NCBI RefSeq assembly: GCF_013761245.1
Contig: NZ_JACDUT010000001.1
Location: 372,001-436,000, forward strand
DNA from: Thermaerobacillus caldiproteolyticus
GTDB lineage: Bacteria; Bacillota; Bacilli; Bacillales; Anoxybacillaceae
DNA: 64,000 bases
Direction: 5' to 3'
The notes under the pieces are model-generated. The model was not told the origin of the DNA. It was given only the letters and a program-made list of their open reading frames with translations, and made no database searches. Position numbers and translations under genes: made by a program. This document shows, piece after piece, positions 37,188 to 47,492 of this stretch (its first letter is position 1; each line of letters starts with the position of its first letter).

Positions 37188-37221
37188 AATGGGGCTGCCC
37201 CAAAAATAATGGGACAGCCCT
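37188..37221 (-). terminator. Terminator after hemL
   Basis: Minus strand: GGGCTGTCCC, a loop, GGGGCAGCCC followed by CATTTTTTATTC. It ends the heme operon. Confidence 0.85.
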
Positions 37222-37251
37222 ACACTATCTTTCTATCGTGCCTTATTGAAC

Positions 37252-38547
37252 CTATTGCGCTCCTCTTAGTTTAGCAAACGCTCTTTCCGCTGCAACAATT
37301 GTTTTTTCAATATCTTCATCCGTATGTTCCGTTGATAAGAACATTCCCTCAAATTGCGAAGGTGGAAGGAAAATGCCTTGTTCCGCCATTTCGCGATAAT
37401 ACGCGGCAAACATCTCTAAATCGGATGTTTTCGCCTTTTCATAGTTTACAACTTTTTCGTTTGTAAAGAAAAAGCCAATCATCGAGCCAGCGCGATTAAT
37501 AGTATGAGGAATTTCGTATTTTGTCGCCGCTTGTCTCAAGCCTTCCTCCAGACGATCTGCTTTTTTCTTAAATTGCTCATACGTCTCCGGAGTGAGTTGA
37601 ATTAACGTTTCATATCCGGCCGTCATCGCTAACGGATTGCCGGATAATGTCCCTGCTTGATAAATTGGTCCGCTTGGGGCGACTCGTTCCATAATTTCGG
37701 CTTTACCGCCGTAGGCTCCAACAGGAAGACCGCCACCAATGACTTTTCCAAGGCACGTCAGATCTGGTTCAATGCCGAAATATCCTTGCGCACAATGGTA
37801 ATCCACACGAAATCCTGTCATCACTTCATCAAAAATTAAGAGCGCTCCGTATTGTTTCGTCACGTCTCGTAATCCTTGCAAAAAGCCCGGCTCTGGTGGA
37901 ACGACCCCCATGTTCCCAGCGACTGGTTCGACAATGACTGCGGCAATATCTTCGCCAAATCGCTCAAACGCATATTTGACGCTTTCAAGGTCGTTGTAAG
38001 GAACAGTAATCGTGTTTTGAGCTACCGATTCCGGAACCCCCGGACTGTCAGGTAAACCAAGAGTGGCCACTCCTGAACCTGCTTTAATTAACAACGAATC
38101 GCCATGACCATGATAACAGCCTTCAAATTTTACAATTTTATTGCGCCCTGTATAGCCGCGCGCTAATCGAAGCGCGCTCATTGTCGCCTCCGTTCCCGAG
38201 TTCACCATTCGGACAATTTCAATCGACGGCACGCGTTCAATGACAAGCTTCGCTAACTCATTTTCGATTAGCGTCGGTGCACCAAAGCTCGTTCCGTTTT
38301 CTGCTACTTTTTTTAACGCTTCAACGACACGAGGGTTCGCATGTCCTAAAATCAGCGGCCCCCATGACAACACATAGTCAATATATTCGTTTCCGTCAAC
38401 ATCATAAATTTTCGAACCTTGGCCGCGCTCCATAAAGATCGGCGTCATGTTGACCGATTTAAACGCCCGGACAGGGCTATTTACGCCGCCCGGCAACAAT
38501 TGAACAGCTTCCTGATACGCCTCTTTTGAACGTTCGTAGCTTCGCAT
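37252..38547 (-). CDS. hemL: Glutamate-1-semialdehyde 2,1-aminomutase
   Basis: PLP enzyme converting glutamate-1-semialdehyde to 5-aminolevulinate in the C5 heme pathway. The 431 residues show [19 protein letters not shown] and the PLP lysine in [19 protein letters not shown] (near residue 268). Start ATG at 38547 lies after GGGGAGCGAAC. Last gene of hemAXCDBL, 14 bases after hemB. Confidence 0.98.
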   Translation of the reverse strand: MRSYERSKEAYQEAVQLLPGGVNSPVRAFKSVNMTPIFMERGQGSKIYDVDGNEYIDYVLSWGPLILGHANPRVVEALKKVAENGTSFGAPTLIENELAKLVIERVPSIEIVRMVNSGTEATMSALRLARGYTGRNKIVKFEGCYHGHGDSLLIKAGSGVATLGLPDSPGVPESVAQNTITVPYNDLESVKYAFERFGEDIAAVIVEPVAGNMGVVPPEPGFLQGLRDVTKQYGALLIFDEVMTGFRVDYHCAQGYFGIEPDLTCLGKVIGGGLPVGAYGGKAEIMERVAPSGPIYQAGTLSGNPLAMTAGYETLIQLTPETYEQFKKKADRLEEGLRQAATKYEIPHTINRAGSMIGFFFTNEKVVNYEKAKTSDLEMFAAYYREMAEQGIFLPPSQFEGMFLSTEHTDEDIEKTIVAAERAFAKLRGAQ

Positions 38548-38561
38548 GTTCGCTCCCCTTT

Positions 38562-39539
38562 CTATTCGTTTAACCAACGAGCTACATCTTTCGCAAAGTA
38601 CGTTAAAATTAAGTCGGCTCCCGCCCGTTTCATGCCGATTAACATTTCCATAACAATTTCTTTTTCATTGATCCATCCGTTTTGCGCTGCCGCTTTCACC
38701 ATCGAATACTCGCCGCTTACATTGTAAGCAACAATCGGAAGATGGAAATGGTTTTTCATATCGCGGATGATATCCAAATAAGCGAGCGCCGGTTTCACCA
38801 TTAAAAAGTCGGCTCCTTCGCGCACATCGGATTCCGCTTCGCGAAATGCTTCAAGACGGTTGGCCGGATCCATTTGGTACGTTTTCCGATCACCAAACTG
38901 TGGAGCGCTATCAGCCGCATCGCGGAATGGTCCATAAAAAGCAGAAGCATATTTTACTGCATACGACATAATCGGCACATGAGTGAATCCGGCTTCGTCT
39001 AATCCTTGACGAATCGCCGCAACAAAGCCATCCATCATGTTTGAAGGAGCGATGATATCTGCTCCTGCTTTCGCTTGGCTGACCGCTGTTTTTACAAGCA
39101 GCTCGAGCGATGGGTCATTTACAACTTGCTCGTTTTCGATAACGCCGCAATGGCCGTGGCTTGTGTATTCACATAGACATGTATCGGCAATCACCACTAG
39201 CTCCGGATAGTGTGCTTTGATTTGCCGAATCGCCTGTTGCACAATTCCATGCTCACAGTATGCTTGCGAACCGACTTCATCTTTTTCTGCCGGCACACCG
39301 AACACGATGACGGATTTAATGCCTAACTCGACGACTTCAGCGATTTCATCATTGAGATGATCGAGTGAAAGCTGGTATACTCCCGGCATGGACCGCACTT
39401 CTTGTTTCGTTTCTTTTCCTTCGACAACAAAAATCGGATAAATGAGATCCTCGACATGAAGATGCGTTTCTCTCACCATTGCTCGTAAATTCGCTGTTTG
39501 CCGCAACCGACGATGACGATCAAAGTGTAATGAATTCAT
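38562..39539 (-). CDS. hemB: Porphobilinogen synthase
   Basis: Condenses two 5-aminolevulinates into porphobilinogen. The 325 residues include zinc-ligand cysteines in [15 protein letters not shown] (about 118-132), the Schiff-base lysines in [17 protein letters not shown] and [13 protein letters not shown], and a C-terminal [15 protein letters not shown] follows AGGGGGAAGACAAA. Fifth gene of the heme operon. Confidence 0.98.
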   Translation of the reverse strand: MNSLHFDRHRRLRQTANLRAMVRETHLHVEDLIYPIFVVEGKETKQEVRSMPGVYQLSLDHLNDEIAEVVELGIKSVIVFGVPAEKDEVGSQAYCEHGIVQQAIRQIKAHYPELVVIADTCLCEYTSHGHCGVIENEQVVNDPSLELLVKTAVSQAKAGADIIAPSNMMDGFVAAIRQGLDEAGFTHVPIMSYAVKYASAFYGPFRDAADSAPQFGDRKTYQMDPANRLEAFREAESDVREGADFLMVKPALAYLDIIRDMKNHFHLPIVAYNVSGEYSMVKAAAQNGWINEKEIVMEMLIGMKRAGADLILTYFAKDVARWLNE

Positions 39540-39563
39540 TTTGTCTTCCCCCTATGATTCGTT

Positions 39564-40325
39564 TTAGGAAAAATAAGTCCCCATCTCTTTTATCATATCA
39601 TCAATCGTGTAACGCTCTGGACAAATATGCACACGTAATCCCGCTTTCTCGGCTGCCTGTTTCGTCACCGGACCAATGCAAGCAATGACACACTGCTCAA
39701 GGAGCGGAACCCAGTCCACTTCGTCCAGCATGCGCATAAAGCTTTGAACAGTCGATGAGCTCGTAAACGTAATGACATCAATCGCTCGCTTCTGCAACAA
39801 ATCGATAAGCTGTTCCTTTCCGCTTTCATTAATTTTCGTTTCATAAACAACGAGGTCAGTGACGGTTGCTCCTATCCGAATGAGTGCTTCTTTTAATATG
39901 GGACGCGCCAAATTCCCTTTCACGAGCAAAATGCGTTCGTTCGGCTGGATGATTGGCTTTAATGCTTCGACTAATCCTTCAGCGACAAACTCATCCGGCA
40001 CAATATCAGGCTGAATGCCGTGCTTTTCTAAAGCCGTCGCCGTTTTTTTTCCGACAACTGCCACTTTCGGAAGCTTCGTGCCTGGTTTGATAAACGGAAA
40101 GAAAAAGCGCACACCGTTAGCGCTTGTGAAAATGAGCCAATCGTAACGATACAGCTCACGGACGCACTGTCCAATCTGTTCGTTATGTTCAGAAGCGGAA
40201 AAGGAGATAAGCGGAATTTCAATCGGAATGGCCCCGACTTGTCTAAGCTTGTCTGAAAAAGCTTGCGCCTGCTCCTTTCCTCTTGTCACAAGAACGGTTT
40301 TTCCACGTAACGGGTGGAGCTTCAT
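39564..40325 (-). CDS. hemD: Uroporphyrinogen-III synthase
   Basis: Cyclises hydroxymethylbilane to uroporphyrinogen III with inversion of ring D. The 253-residue two-lobed protein has weak but typical family features: [18 protein letters not shown] at the start, [15 protein letters not shown] and [14 protein letters not shown] in the two lobes, and [18 protein letters not shown]. It overlaps hemC by 4 bases and lies 24 bases from hemB. Confidence 0.95.
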   Translation of the reverse strand: MKLHPLRGKTVLVTRGKEQAQAFSDKLRQVGAIPIEIPLISFSASEHNEQIGQCVRELYRYDWLIFTSANGVRFFFPFIKPGTKLPKVAVVGKKTATALEKHGIQPDIVPDEFVAEGLVEALKPIIQPNERILLVKGNLARPILKEALIRIGATVTDLVVYETKINESGKEQLIDLLQKRAIDVITFTSSSTVQSFMRMLDEVDWVPLLEQCVIACIGPVTKQAAEKAGLRVHICPERYTIDDMIKEMGTYFS

Positions 40326-41257
40326 TGCGTCTCGAGCTCCTCTTTCAAACGGTCAATCAGCGTTTTCGCGCCGCGCTGGATAAGCAGATCTGCCGCTTTT
40401 GTCCCCACCTCTTCCGGGTTCGCTCCGGCAACGACTTCTTTGTACAGCTCTTTACCGTCTGGAGACGCAACGAGTGCAGTTAATACGATCTCTTTTTGCT
40501 CGTTCATATAAGCATATCCGGCAATCGGAACTTGGCAGCCACCCTCCATTCGATGTAAAAAGGCGCGCTCTGCTTTCACCGCTCGCTCCGTTTCCACATC
40601 ATTCAATTTCCGTAACCATTGTAATAACTCTGTATCGTTTTCACGGCATTCCACCGCCAGCGCGCCTTGACCGACGGCTGGAAGACAAACATCAATCGGC
40701 AAATAGTCGGTGATGACATCTCTTGCCCATCCCATTCGCACTAATCCGGCTGCTGCCAAAATAATGGCATCATAGTCTTCACTTTGTAGTTTTGCTAGAC
40801 GCGTATCAATATTGCCACGAATCCATTTGATTTCAAGGTCTGGCCGTTTCGAAAGAAGCTGAGCGGAACGCCGCAAACTGCTTGTCCCAATCACCGCACC
40901 GCTCGGCAAGTCAAAAAAAGAAACATGATCTTTACTAATGATGACATCGCGATGATCTTCTCTGACAGGCACACACCCGATCATTAATCCGTCCGGCAAC
41001 ACAGCCGGCATATCTTTCATACTATGTACAGCAATATCAATATCGCCGCGCAGCATCGCTTGTTCAATTTCTTTGACAAATAACCCTTTACCTCCGACTT
41101 TCGATAAAGTTACATGTAAAATTTCGTCCCCTTTTGTGACGATTTCTTTCACTTCAAATTCAAACGGCGCTCCTAACTGTTTTAATTTTGAAATCACCCA
41201 ATTTGTCTGTGTTAGTGCGAGCTTACTGCGCCGTGAACCGACAATAATTTTTCGCAT
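40322..41257 (-). CDS. hemC: Hydroxymethylbilane synthase
   Basis: Porphobilinogen deaminase, polymerising four porphobilinogens. The 311 residues have [18 protein letters not shown] at the start, the catalytic aspartate region [14 protein letters not shown], the RRSAQLL arginines, [13 protein letters not shown], and the cofactor-attaching cysteine in [13 protein letters not shown]. It lies between hemX (14 bases) and hemD (overlap). Confidence 0.98.
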   Translation of the reverse strand: MRKIIVGSRRSKLALTQTNWVISKLKQLGAPFEFEVKEIVTKGDEILHVTLSKVGGKGLFVKEIEQAMLRGDIDIAVHSMKDMPAVLPDGLMIGCVPVREDHRDVIISKDHVSFFDLPSGAVIGTSSLRRSAQLLSKRPDLEIKWIRGNIDTRLAKLQSEDYDAIILAAAGLVRMGWARDVITDYLPIDVCLPAVGQGALAVECRENDTELLQWLRKLNDVETERAVKAERAFLHRMEGGCQVPIAGYAYMNEQKEIVLTALVASPDGKELYKEVVAGANPEEVGTKAADLLIQRGAKTLIDRLKEELETQ

Positions 41258-41271
41258 TTTCTATTCCTCCA

Positions 41272-42105
41272 CTACGAGTACCAAAAATGAAACTTTGATA
41301 AACTGCCGAATAAGAAAAAGTTGACTAATAGAAATAAAAAAGAGCCAATGTTCCAAATTGCGATTGCCTTTCCTTGCACTTGTTGAACGACACGCTTGTA
41401 AAAGTAAATGCTGTAAACCGCGAGAACCGAAAAAGACCCTAATACTTTGGCATCATACCAGTGAAAATGGTCAATTTTAATGTACGCCCAAATAACCCCA
41501 AGAATCAGCCCTAATAACAACATAGGCAATCCAATGAGATTTAAAACGTATGACATGTAATCTAATTTCGTTAAATCAGTCATTCGTAATAACCGTTTCC
41601 CCCATTTTTTTTGTTTCAATAAATTGTATTGAATAATATATAAAATGGAAAAAACAAACGAAAGGGAAAACGCCCCATACGCTAAAATCGTCATCGTAAT
41701 ATGAATCATGAGCAGTTCAGAAATTAATTTTTCCGCCGCGGCCGCTGACTGGTGATGGCTTGGGGCGAACGTATGAACCGCTAAAATAAAAAAGGCTAAT
41801 ACATTCGTAAAAAATACGATAAAATCAACGCGCAGCACCCGATTGATCACAAGCGACAACGTAATCAATACCCATGCATAAAAATAGAGTCCTTCCGACA
41901 TCGTTAAAATTGGAAATCGTCCTGTTTCAACAATGCGGAACATGAAAAAAAATGTTTGAAAAATCCAGACAATAGAAAGCAACCAGAAGGCAATGCGGTT
42001 CGCCTTCCGGTTATGATGCAGAAAATCTATAAAATACAGCAACACAGACATTGCATACAAAATTACCGACAGCTCATACAATCGTGTCATACTCATCTCT
42101 AACAT
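41272..42105 (-). CDS. hemX: HemX membrane protein, regulator of HemA level
   Basis: Polytopic protein of the cytochrome c assembly (CcsA/HemX) family; in B. subtilis it lowers the cellular amount of HemA. The 277 residues have about eight hydrophobic segments and a family-type histidine-containing loop (HTFAPSHHQ) with ELLMIHITMTILAYGAFSLSF. The start is ATG 42105, with alternatives a few codons later. Second gene of hemAXCDBL, 16 bases after hemA. Confidence 0.93.
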   Translation of the reverse strand: MLEMSMTRLYELSVILYAMSVLLYFIDFLHHNRKANRIAFWLLSIVWIFQTFFFMFRIVETGRFPILTMSEGLYFYAWVLITLSLVINRVLRVDFIVFFTNVLAFFILAVHTFAPSHHQSAAAAEKLISELLMIHITMTILAYGAFSLSFVFSILYIIQYNLLKQKKWGKRLLRMTDLTKLDYMSYVLNLIGLPMLLLGLILGVIWAYIKIDHFHWYDAKVLGSFSVLAVYSIYFYKRVVQQVQGKAIAIWNIGSFLFLLVNFFLFGSLSKFHFWYS

Positions 42106-42121
42106 TCGTCAAAATCCTCTC

Positions 42122-43453
42122 TTATGACTGTAGAGATGGCGCAATCGAGCGTTCACCATCGCCTTTTGCTTGCTTTTGCGCTTGTACGGCCTCTTCAATG
42201 TTAAAAATCTTCGTAAACAATCGGAGCGCCTCTTCCGCATTTGGCTCTGCCGCTAATTCCTTCGCACGCAAAATCGGATCGCGCAACAATTGATTGATAA
42301 TGCTTTTTGTATGCTTATTCAACACTTTCCGATCGCGCTCTGATAAATGCGGGAGCTTCCGTTCAATGCTTTGCATAGTCTCCGCTTGAATCGCTAATGC
42401 TTTTTCACGAAGTGCAGCAATAACAGGAACGACGCCAAGCGTATGAAGCCATTGTTGAAATTCAACAAGCTCTTCCTCAACCATCATTTCAATTTGCTCG
42501 GCTGCTTTTTTCCGCTCCGCTAAATTCGCCTGAACGATTCCTTCTAAGTCGTCAATATCATACAAAAAGACGCTTTCAAGTTCCGCTAACGCCGGATCTA
42601 AATCGCGCGGAACGGCAATATCGACCATAAACAGCGGACGGCCTTTCCGCATTTTTTCAACGTGAACCATCAGGTCTTTTGTAATGACATAATCTTTTGC
42701 ACCGGTCGAACTGATTAAAATATCTGCCTCGATAAGAGCGCATTGCAACTCACAAAGCGACTTTGCCTCTCCAAGAAATTTCTCTGCTAACCGTTGCGCC
42801 TTCTCAAACGTACGGTTGATGACCGTTACTTTTTTCACGCCGCTTCCGTAAAGGTTTTGTACGGCCAATTCGCCCATTTTCCCTGCACCTAAAATGAGGA
42901 CGTGTTTTGTCGATAAGTCTCCAAAAATCTTTTTTGCCAACTCAACGGCGGCGTAGCTTACCGAAACCGCATTAGATCCGATTTCCGTCTCTGAATGAGC
43001 GCGTTTCGCAAGCGTAACCGCTTGTTTAAATAGCTGTTTAAACACCGTTCCAATCGTCTGTTCTTGTTGGGCAAGAAGGTAGCTTGAACGCACTTGTCCT
43101 AAAATCTGCGTCTCCCCTAAAATCATCGAATCGAGCCCACAGGCGACGCGAAATAAATGCTCGACTGCCGCCTCATTTTCTAAAACTTTTAAGTATGGAG
43201 TCAACTCTTCTTTTTCCAGTTGAAACCAATCAGCTAAAAACGATTTTATATAATAACGCCCAGTATGCAACTGGTCGACAACAGCGTAAATTTCCGTGCG
43301 ATTACATGTAGAAACAATGACATTTTCTAAAATGCTTTTTTGTTGTTGTAACATCTTCATTGCTTCGACCAGTTCCGATTCGTTAAACGTCAGTTTTTCA
43401 CGAATTTCGACAGGGGCCGTTTTATAGTTTACGCCAACGACAATAATATGCAC
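42122..43453 (-). CDS. hemA: Glutamyl-tRNA reductase
   Basis: Reduces glutamyl-tRNA to glutamate-1-semialdehyde, the first and regulated step of C5 heme synthesis. The 443 residues have catalytic Cys50 in [23 protein letters not shown] (NADPH fold, about residue 182), and a C-terminal dimerisation helix bundle ending [10 protein letters not shown]. First gene of the heme operon, with an extended -10 promoter upstream at 43499-43507. Confidence 0.98.
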   Translation of the reverse strand: MHIIVVGVNYKTAPVEIREKLTFNESELVEAMKMLQQQKSILENVIVSTCNRTEIYAVVDQLHTGRYYIKSFLADWFQLEKEELTPYLKVLENEAAVEHLFRVACGLDSMILGETQILGQVRSSYLLAQQEQTIGTVFKQLFKQAVTLAKRAHSETEIGSNAVSVSYAAVELAKKIFGDLSTKHVLILGAGKMGELAVQNLYGSGVKKVTVINRTFEKAQRLAEKFLGEAKSLCELQCALIEADILISSTGAKDYVITKDLMVHVEKMRKGRPLFMVDIAVPRDLDPALAELESVFLYDIDDLEGIVQANLAERKKAAEQIEMMVEEELVEFQQWLHTLGVVPVIAALREKALAIQAETMQSIERKLPHLSERDRKVLNKHTKSIINQLLRDPILRAKELAAEPNAEEALRLFTKIFNIEEAVQAQKQAKGDGERSIAPSLQS

Positions 43454-43498
43454 TTTCTCTTATACCCCCTCAATCAAAAGTGCTAGCTATCTCATTTT

Positions 43499-43507
43499 AT
43501 TATAGCA
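43499..43507 (-). promoter_or_regulatory. Extended -10 promoter of the heme operon
   Basis: Minus strand TGCTATAAT, a perfect extended -10, about 46 bases before hemA. The -35 region is poor. B. subtilis hemA is PerR-repressed, but no clear PerR palindrome is visible here. Confidence 0.55.
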
Positions 43508-43546
43508 TGTATATCTCACTTTGACCGAAAAAAATGTGAACACAAT

Positions 43547-43574
43547 TTGAAAGCGTATGATAAACTTTTATACA
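43547..43574 (+). promoter_or_regulatory. Promoter of the plus-strand membrane protein gene
   Basis: TTGAAA (43547-43552), 16 bases, TATACA (43569-43574), 76 bases before the ATG and divergent from the hemA promoter. Confidence 0.5.
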
Positions 43575-43650
43575 GTACATCTCCACATTCACCTTAACAA
43601 AAAAATCGACATTCAGCAAACAACGCTCACTGGAAAACAAGGAGGAACCG

Positions 43651-44136
43651 ATGAAAAAGCAAGGAATTTTCACTGGAATTACGCTCATTGGATTAGGCGC
43701 TTATTTTTTAATAAATCAGCTCCAGCTTCCGTTGTTGAGCGCCTTTCAAGGATGGCCAACCCTTTTCGTCATTTTCGGCATCGCCCTGCTTGGACAAGCG
43801 TATTCTGCGCGTGAATACCAGCACATTTTTCCAGGAACGATTTTGTTCGGCTTTGGCCTTCATTTTCTTCTCATTCAATTGTCAAAACGTTGGCCGAATA
43901 ACGTCGGAATGTTTTTCTTTATCATCGCTGTAGCGTTTTTACTAAGTTCGCGAAAAATGAAATCAGGGTTCATACAAAGCTTATTCTTTTTTGCCCTCGC
44001 ATGCATTATTTTGTTTTCTGAGCGATGGAGCCGCTTGTTTCATGTTGTTGAAAATGGCATTACGTTTCTTTGGAATTTTTGGCCGATTGGCTTAATTATT
44101 TCTGGCATATACATATTATTGATAAAAAGGAAATAA
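43651..44136 (+). CDS. Small polytopic membrane protein, LiaF-N-like
   Basis: A 161-residue hydrophobic protein with about five membrane segments. The repeated G-I/L-x-LI-GLGAYFLINQL and GWPTLFVIFGIALL/NFWPIGLIISGIYIL patterns resemble the N-terminal membrane domain found in LiaI/LiaF and DUF5668 proteins, which act in envelope stress sensing; the specific role here is unknown. ATG follows AAGGAGG. It stands alone on the plus strand between hemA and ysxC with its own promoter and a shared bidirectional terminator, so it is an independent unit. Confidence 0.8.
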   Translation: MKKQGIFTGITLIGLGAYFLINQLQLPLLSAFQGWPTLFVIFGIALLGQAYSAREYQHIFPGTILFGFGLHFLLIQLSKRWPNNVGMFFFIIAVAFLLSSRKMKSGFIQSLFFFALACIILFSERWSRLFHVVENGITFLWNFWPIGLIISGIYILLIKRK

Positions 44137-44143
44137 TTCATAC

Positions 44144-44178
44144 AAAAACACCAGCCACTTTCATGAGCTGGTGTTTTT
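44144..44178. terminator. Bidirectional terminator between the membrane protein gene and ysxC
   Basis: AAAAACACCAGC (44144-44155) pairs perfectly with GCTGGTGTTTTT (44167-44178). It has A- and T-runs on both sides and lies between convergent genes. Confidence 0.9.
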
Positions 44179-44183
44179 CCGGC

Positions 44184-44765
44184 TTAGATAAAGCGCTGCA
44201 ATACGGCCCACGCCTCGTCTTTTCCTTGACCGGTTTCAGCTGAAAAGAGAACAAGTTCATCTCCATCAACGATATTCAGCGTTTCACGAACAACCTTCAA
44301 GTGTTTTTGCCATTTTCCTTTCGGAATTTTATCCGCTTTCGTCGCGATAATGATGGCCGGAATGTCATAATGCTTTAAAAACTCGTACATCATCACATCA
44401 TCTTTTGTTGGTGAATGACGTAAATCGACAATGAGAATGACCGCACGCAATTGCTCTCTTGTCGTCAAATACGTTTCAATCATTTTCCCCCATGCTTCTC
44501 GCTCTTGTTTGGACACTTTCGCGAAACCGTAACCGGGAACATCGACAAAATAGAGCGATTCATTAATGAGATAAAAGTTCAATGTTTGTGTTTTCCCTGG
44601 CTTTGAGGACGTGCGTGCTAAGTTCTTTCGGTTAATCATTTTGTTAATAAATGAAGATTTCCCTACATTAGAGCGCCCCGCTAGCGCAAATTCAGGCAAT
44701 GTGCTATCTGGATATTGCTCCGGTTTAACAGCGCTAATGACCATTTCTGCATGCGTTACCTTCAT
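44184..44765 (-). CDS. ysxC: Ribosome biogenesis GTPase YsxC/EngB
   Basis: Essential GTPase for late 50S assembly. The 193 residues include Walker [13 protein letters not shown] (about 31-42), G2 threonine in [12 protein letters not shown]3 DVPGYGFA, and TKADKIPKG. It overlaps the lon stop by 4 bases, so the two are translationally coupled, as in other Bacilli. Confidence 0.97.
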   Translation of the reverse strand: MKVTHAEMVISAVKPEQYPDSTLPEFALAGRSNVGKSSFINKMINRKNLARTSSKPGKTQTLNFYLINESLYFVDVPGYGFAKVSKQEREAWGKMIETYLTTREQLRAVILIVDLRHSPTKDDVMMYEFLKHYDIPAIIIATKADKIPKGKWQKHLKVVRETLNIVDGDELVLFSAETGQGKDEAWAVLQRFI

Positions 44766-47086
44766 TGTTTCTCCCCTACCAATGCATGTTGTAGTACTTC
44801 GTCTAAATGGGATACAAGAACAAATTCCAAATCTTTTTTCACGATTTCCGGAATATCTTCCAAATCTTTTTCATTTTCCTTTGGCAAAATGACTTTTTTC
44901 AGTCCGGCGCGATGGGCGCTTAACGTCTTTTCTTTTAATCCGCCGATCGGCAGCACGCGACCACGCAGCGTAATTTCTCCGGTCATGCCGACAAATCGGC
45001 TTACTGGTCGCCCTGTTAACGCGGAAATTAGCGCTGTGGCGATCGTAATGCCGGCAGATGGCCCATCTTTTGGCACAGCTCCTTCTGGAACGTGAATATG
45101 GATATCATATTTTTCGTAAAAATCATGGTCAATTCCAAGTTCTTTCGCACGGGAACGAACATAACTAAACGCTGCTTGGGCTGATTCTTTCATCACGTCG
45201 CCTAATTTACCCGTTAACACTAATTTTCCTTTTCCCGGCGATAGCGAAACCTCAATGGATAAGGTGTCACCGCCAAACGGCGTATATGCCAGCCCTGTCG
45301 CAACTCCGACTTGATCCTCCGACTCAGCTTGACCGTAACGATATTTTCGCTTTCCTAAAAAGTCTTCCAAGTTTTTGTCGGTCACAATGACACGTTTTCT
45401 TTCTTCCGATACAATAAGGCGCGCAGCTTTCCGACAAATTGCTGCCAGCTGCCGCTCTAACTCGCGCACACCGGCTTCCCGCGTATAATAGCGAATGATG
45501 TGCAATATCGCTTCATCGCGCATTTGTAAGCCCGATTTTCTCAATCCATGTTCCTTCATTTGTTTCGGAAGAAGATGTTGTTTGGCAATATGCAGCTTTT
45601 CCACTTCCGTGTAACCCGGAATCGTAATAATCTCCATTCGGTCCAGGAGCGGTTGTGGAATCGTCGCTAAGTTGTTAGCCGTTGCGATAAACATCACTTT
45701 CGATAAATCATACGGCTCTTCAATATAATGGTCGCTAAATGCATGATTTTGCTCAGGATCTAGCACTTCAAGAAGCGCAGCTGACGGATCCCCGCGAAAA
45801 TCGCTTGACATTTTATCAATTTCATCAAGCAAAAATACAGGATTAATCGTTCCTGCTTTTTTCATTCCCTGAATGATTCGCCCCGGCATCGCCCCCACAT
45901 AGGTACGGCGATGTCCGCGTATTTCCGATTCATCGCGAACCCCTCCTAGGGAAATGCGGACAAAATGGCGATTCAGAGACTTGGCGATCGAACGAGCTAG
46001 CGATGTTTTTCCTACTCCCGGTGGTCCAGCTAAGCAAAGAATCGGTCCTTTTAACGATTTCGTTAATTGCTGTACCGATAAATATTCAAGCACCCGTTCT
46101 TTTACCTTTTCAAGACCGTAATGCTCTTCGTGTAAAATCGTTTCCGCCCGTTTTATATCGTGAATGTCTTCTGTTTGCTTCGTCCATGGAAGAGCAAGAA
46201 GCCAATCAAGATAGTTGCGAATAACGGCACTTTCAGCGGAAGTCGCCGGAATCTTTTCATATCGTTCTAACTCTTTTAAGGCAGTTTCTCTGACATGATT
46301 GGGCATGCCAGCTGCTTCGATTTTCTCTTTGAGCGCTTCGACTTCCCCTGTTTTTCCTTCCTTTTCACCTAACTCTTTTTGAATCGCCTTCATTTGTTCA
46401 CGTAAATAATATTCTTTTTGTGTCCGCTCCATCGATTGTTTCACGCGCATACTAATTTTTTTCTCGAGCTGCAACACTTCTTTTTCGTTATGAAGGATTC
46501 GAATAATTTTATGAACGCGTTCTTTTATGTCCACCGTTTCCAAGATGTCTTGCTTTTCTTCGAGTTTCAGCGGCAGATGCGAAGCGATAATATCCGCCAT
46601 TCGTCCCGGCTCATCAATGTCGGCAATCGAAGCATAAATATCTGCCGATAATTTTTTGGATAAGTTTATGTATTGTTCAAAATACTCTAGCATCGTTCGC
46701 TTTAATGCTTCATCTTCTAAATCTTTTGCCGCTCGATCAACAAACTTTTCTACCTTAACAATAAAACATGGCTCTTCACTGACCGTAGCAACAATTTTCG
46801 CACGAACAATTCCTTCGACTAAAACGCGAAACGTTCCATTCGGCAGTTTGAGCAATTGTTTCACGCGCGCCAATGTCCCCATTTCATACATATCGTCAAT
46901 GCTTGGTTCGTCAATGGAAACATCTTTTTGTGATATAAGCAAAATCGTATGATCCTCCACCATCGCTTTTTCCAATGCTTGAACCGATTTTTCACGACCG
47001 ACATCCAAATGTAACACCATCGTCGGAAAAACAAGTAAGCCACGCAATGGAAGGAGGGGTACGATGATTTCTTTCTTTCTCGCCAT
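44762..47086 (-). CDS. lon: ATP-dependent protease LonA
   Basis: Cytoplasmic serine protease degrading misfolded and regulatory proteins. About 774 residues: N-terminal LON substrate-binding domain ([23 protein letters not shown]), AAA+ module with Walker [10 protein letters not shown] and Walker B VFLLDEID, and a protease domain with catalytic Ser in [14 protein letters not shown] and Lys in [16 protein letters not shown]. Start ATG at 47086, 6 bases after GGAGGTG; a TTG five codons earlier overlaps that site. Upstream is a 400-base gap before lonB. Confidence 0.98.
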   Translation of the reverse strand: MARKKEIIVPLLPLRGLLVFPTMVLHLDVGREKSVQALEKAMVEDHTILLISQKDVSIDEPSIDDMYEMGTLARVKQLLKLPNGTFRVLVEGIVRAKIVATVSEEPCFIVKVEKFVDRAAKDLEDEALKRTMLEYFEQYINLSKKLSADIYASIADIDEPGRMADIIASHLPLKLEEKQDILETVDIKERVHKIIRILHNEKEVLQLEKKISMRVKQSMERTQKEYYLREQMKAIQKELGEKEGKTGEVEALKEKIEAAGMPNHVRETALKELERYEKIPATSAESAVIRNYLDWLLALPWTKQTEDIHDIKRAETILHEEHYGLEKVKERVLEYLSVQQLTKSLKGPILCLAGPPGVGKTSLARSIAKSLNRHFVRISLGGVRDESEIRGHRRTYVGAMPGRIIQGMKKAGTINPVFLLDEIDKMSSDFRGDPSAALLEVLDPEQNHAFSDHYIEEPYDLSKVMFIATANNLATIPQPLLDRMEIITIPGYTEVEKLHIAKQHLLPKQMKEHGLRKSGLQMRDEAILHIIRYYTREAGVRELERQLAAICRKAARLIVSEERKRVIVTDKNLEDFLGKRKYRYGQAESEDQVGVATGLAYTPFGGDTLSIEVSLSPGKGKLVLTGKLGDVMKESAQAAFSYVRSRAKELGIDHDFYEKYDIHIHVPEGAVPKDGPSAGITIATALISALTGRPVSRFVGMTGEITLRGRVLPIGGLKEKTLSAHRAGLKKVILPKENEKDLEDIPEIVKKDLEFVLVSHLDEVLQHALVGEKQ

Positions 47087-47443
47087 GGCGAACACCTCCA
47101 ACTCACTTCTATTCGTCTATTGTATAGCACAGCAGTATGTTTGTAAAATTGTATGCAAGCCGAAAAGCTGTGGCGGTGAAAATAGCACTCGAAGCCAAAT
47201 GTTCGTCGTTCTTGCTTCTCACGAGGATGAATGTTATTTGGCACAAAAAAGCTGGCCCCCGAACTAGGCAATCACAAAAAAGCAAAGGGGAACACTTCTC
47301 TTTTGAAGTAAAATGTTCCTCATCCTCACTTTACAAGATGTAAGATAAGATGATTTCACGAAAGAAAGCCAGCACGGAAGGGACAAACCAAAAAGGTAGC
47401 TCTATATAACTTTCACATTGCATTTTCATTTTACAAAGAAAAG
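47087..47443. other. Intergenic region between lonB and lon with several hairpins
   Basis: No gene is seen. It must contain the lon promoter near 47110-47160 (not confidently resolved). Further on there are clear inverted repeats: GCCAAAT (47194-47200) with ATTTGGC (47236-47242), and GGAACA plus CTTC (47289-47298) with GAAG plus TGTTCC (47305-47319). A long-range pair is GCTGGC (47251-47256) with GCCAGC (47368-47373). The arrangement partly recalls the 3265-3505 region. Function unknown. Confidence 0.4.
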
Positions 47444-47480
47444 CCGACTTCGACATCACGGTTTGCCAAGTCGAAGTCGA
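47444..47480 (-). terminator. Terminator after lonB
   Basis: CGACTTCGAC (47445-47454) and GTCGAAGTCG (47470-47479) form a perfect 10-bp stem; on the minus strand it is followed by GCTTTTCTTT. It is 13 bases past lonB. Confidence 0.75.
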
Positions 47481-47492
47481 GCAAGTATCTGC

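Noticed and set aside
43490-43560. PerR operator at the hemA promoter
   Set aside because: Expected from B. subtilis, but no convincing TTATAAT-n-ATTATAA palindrome is present.
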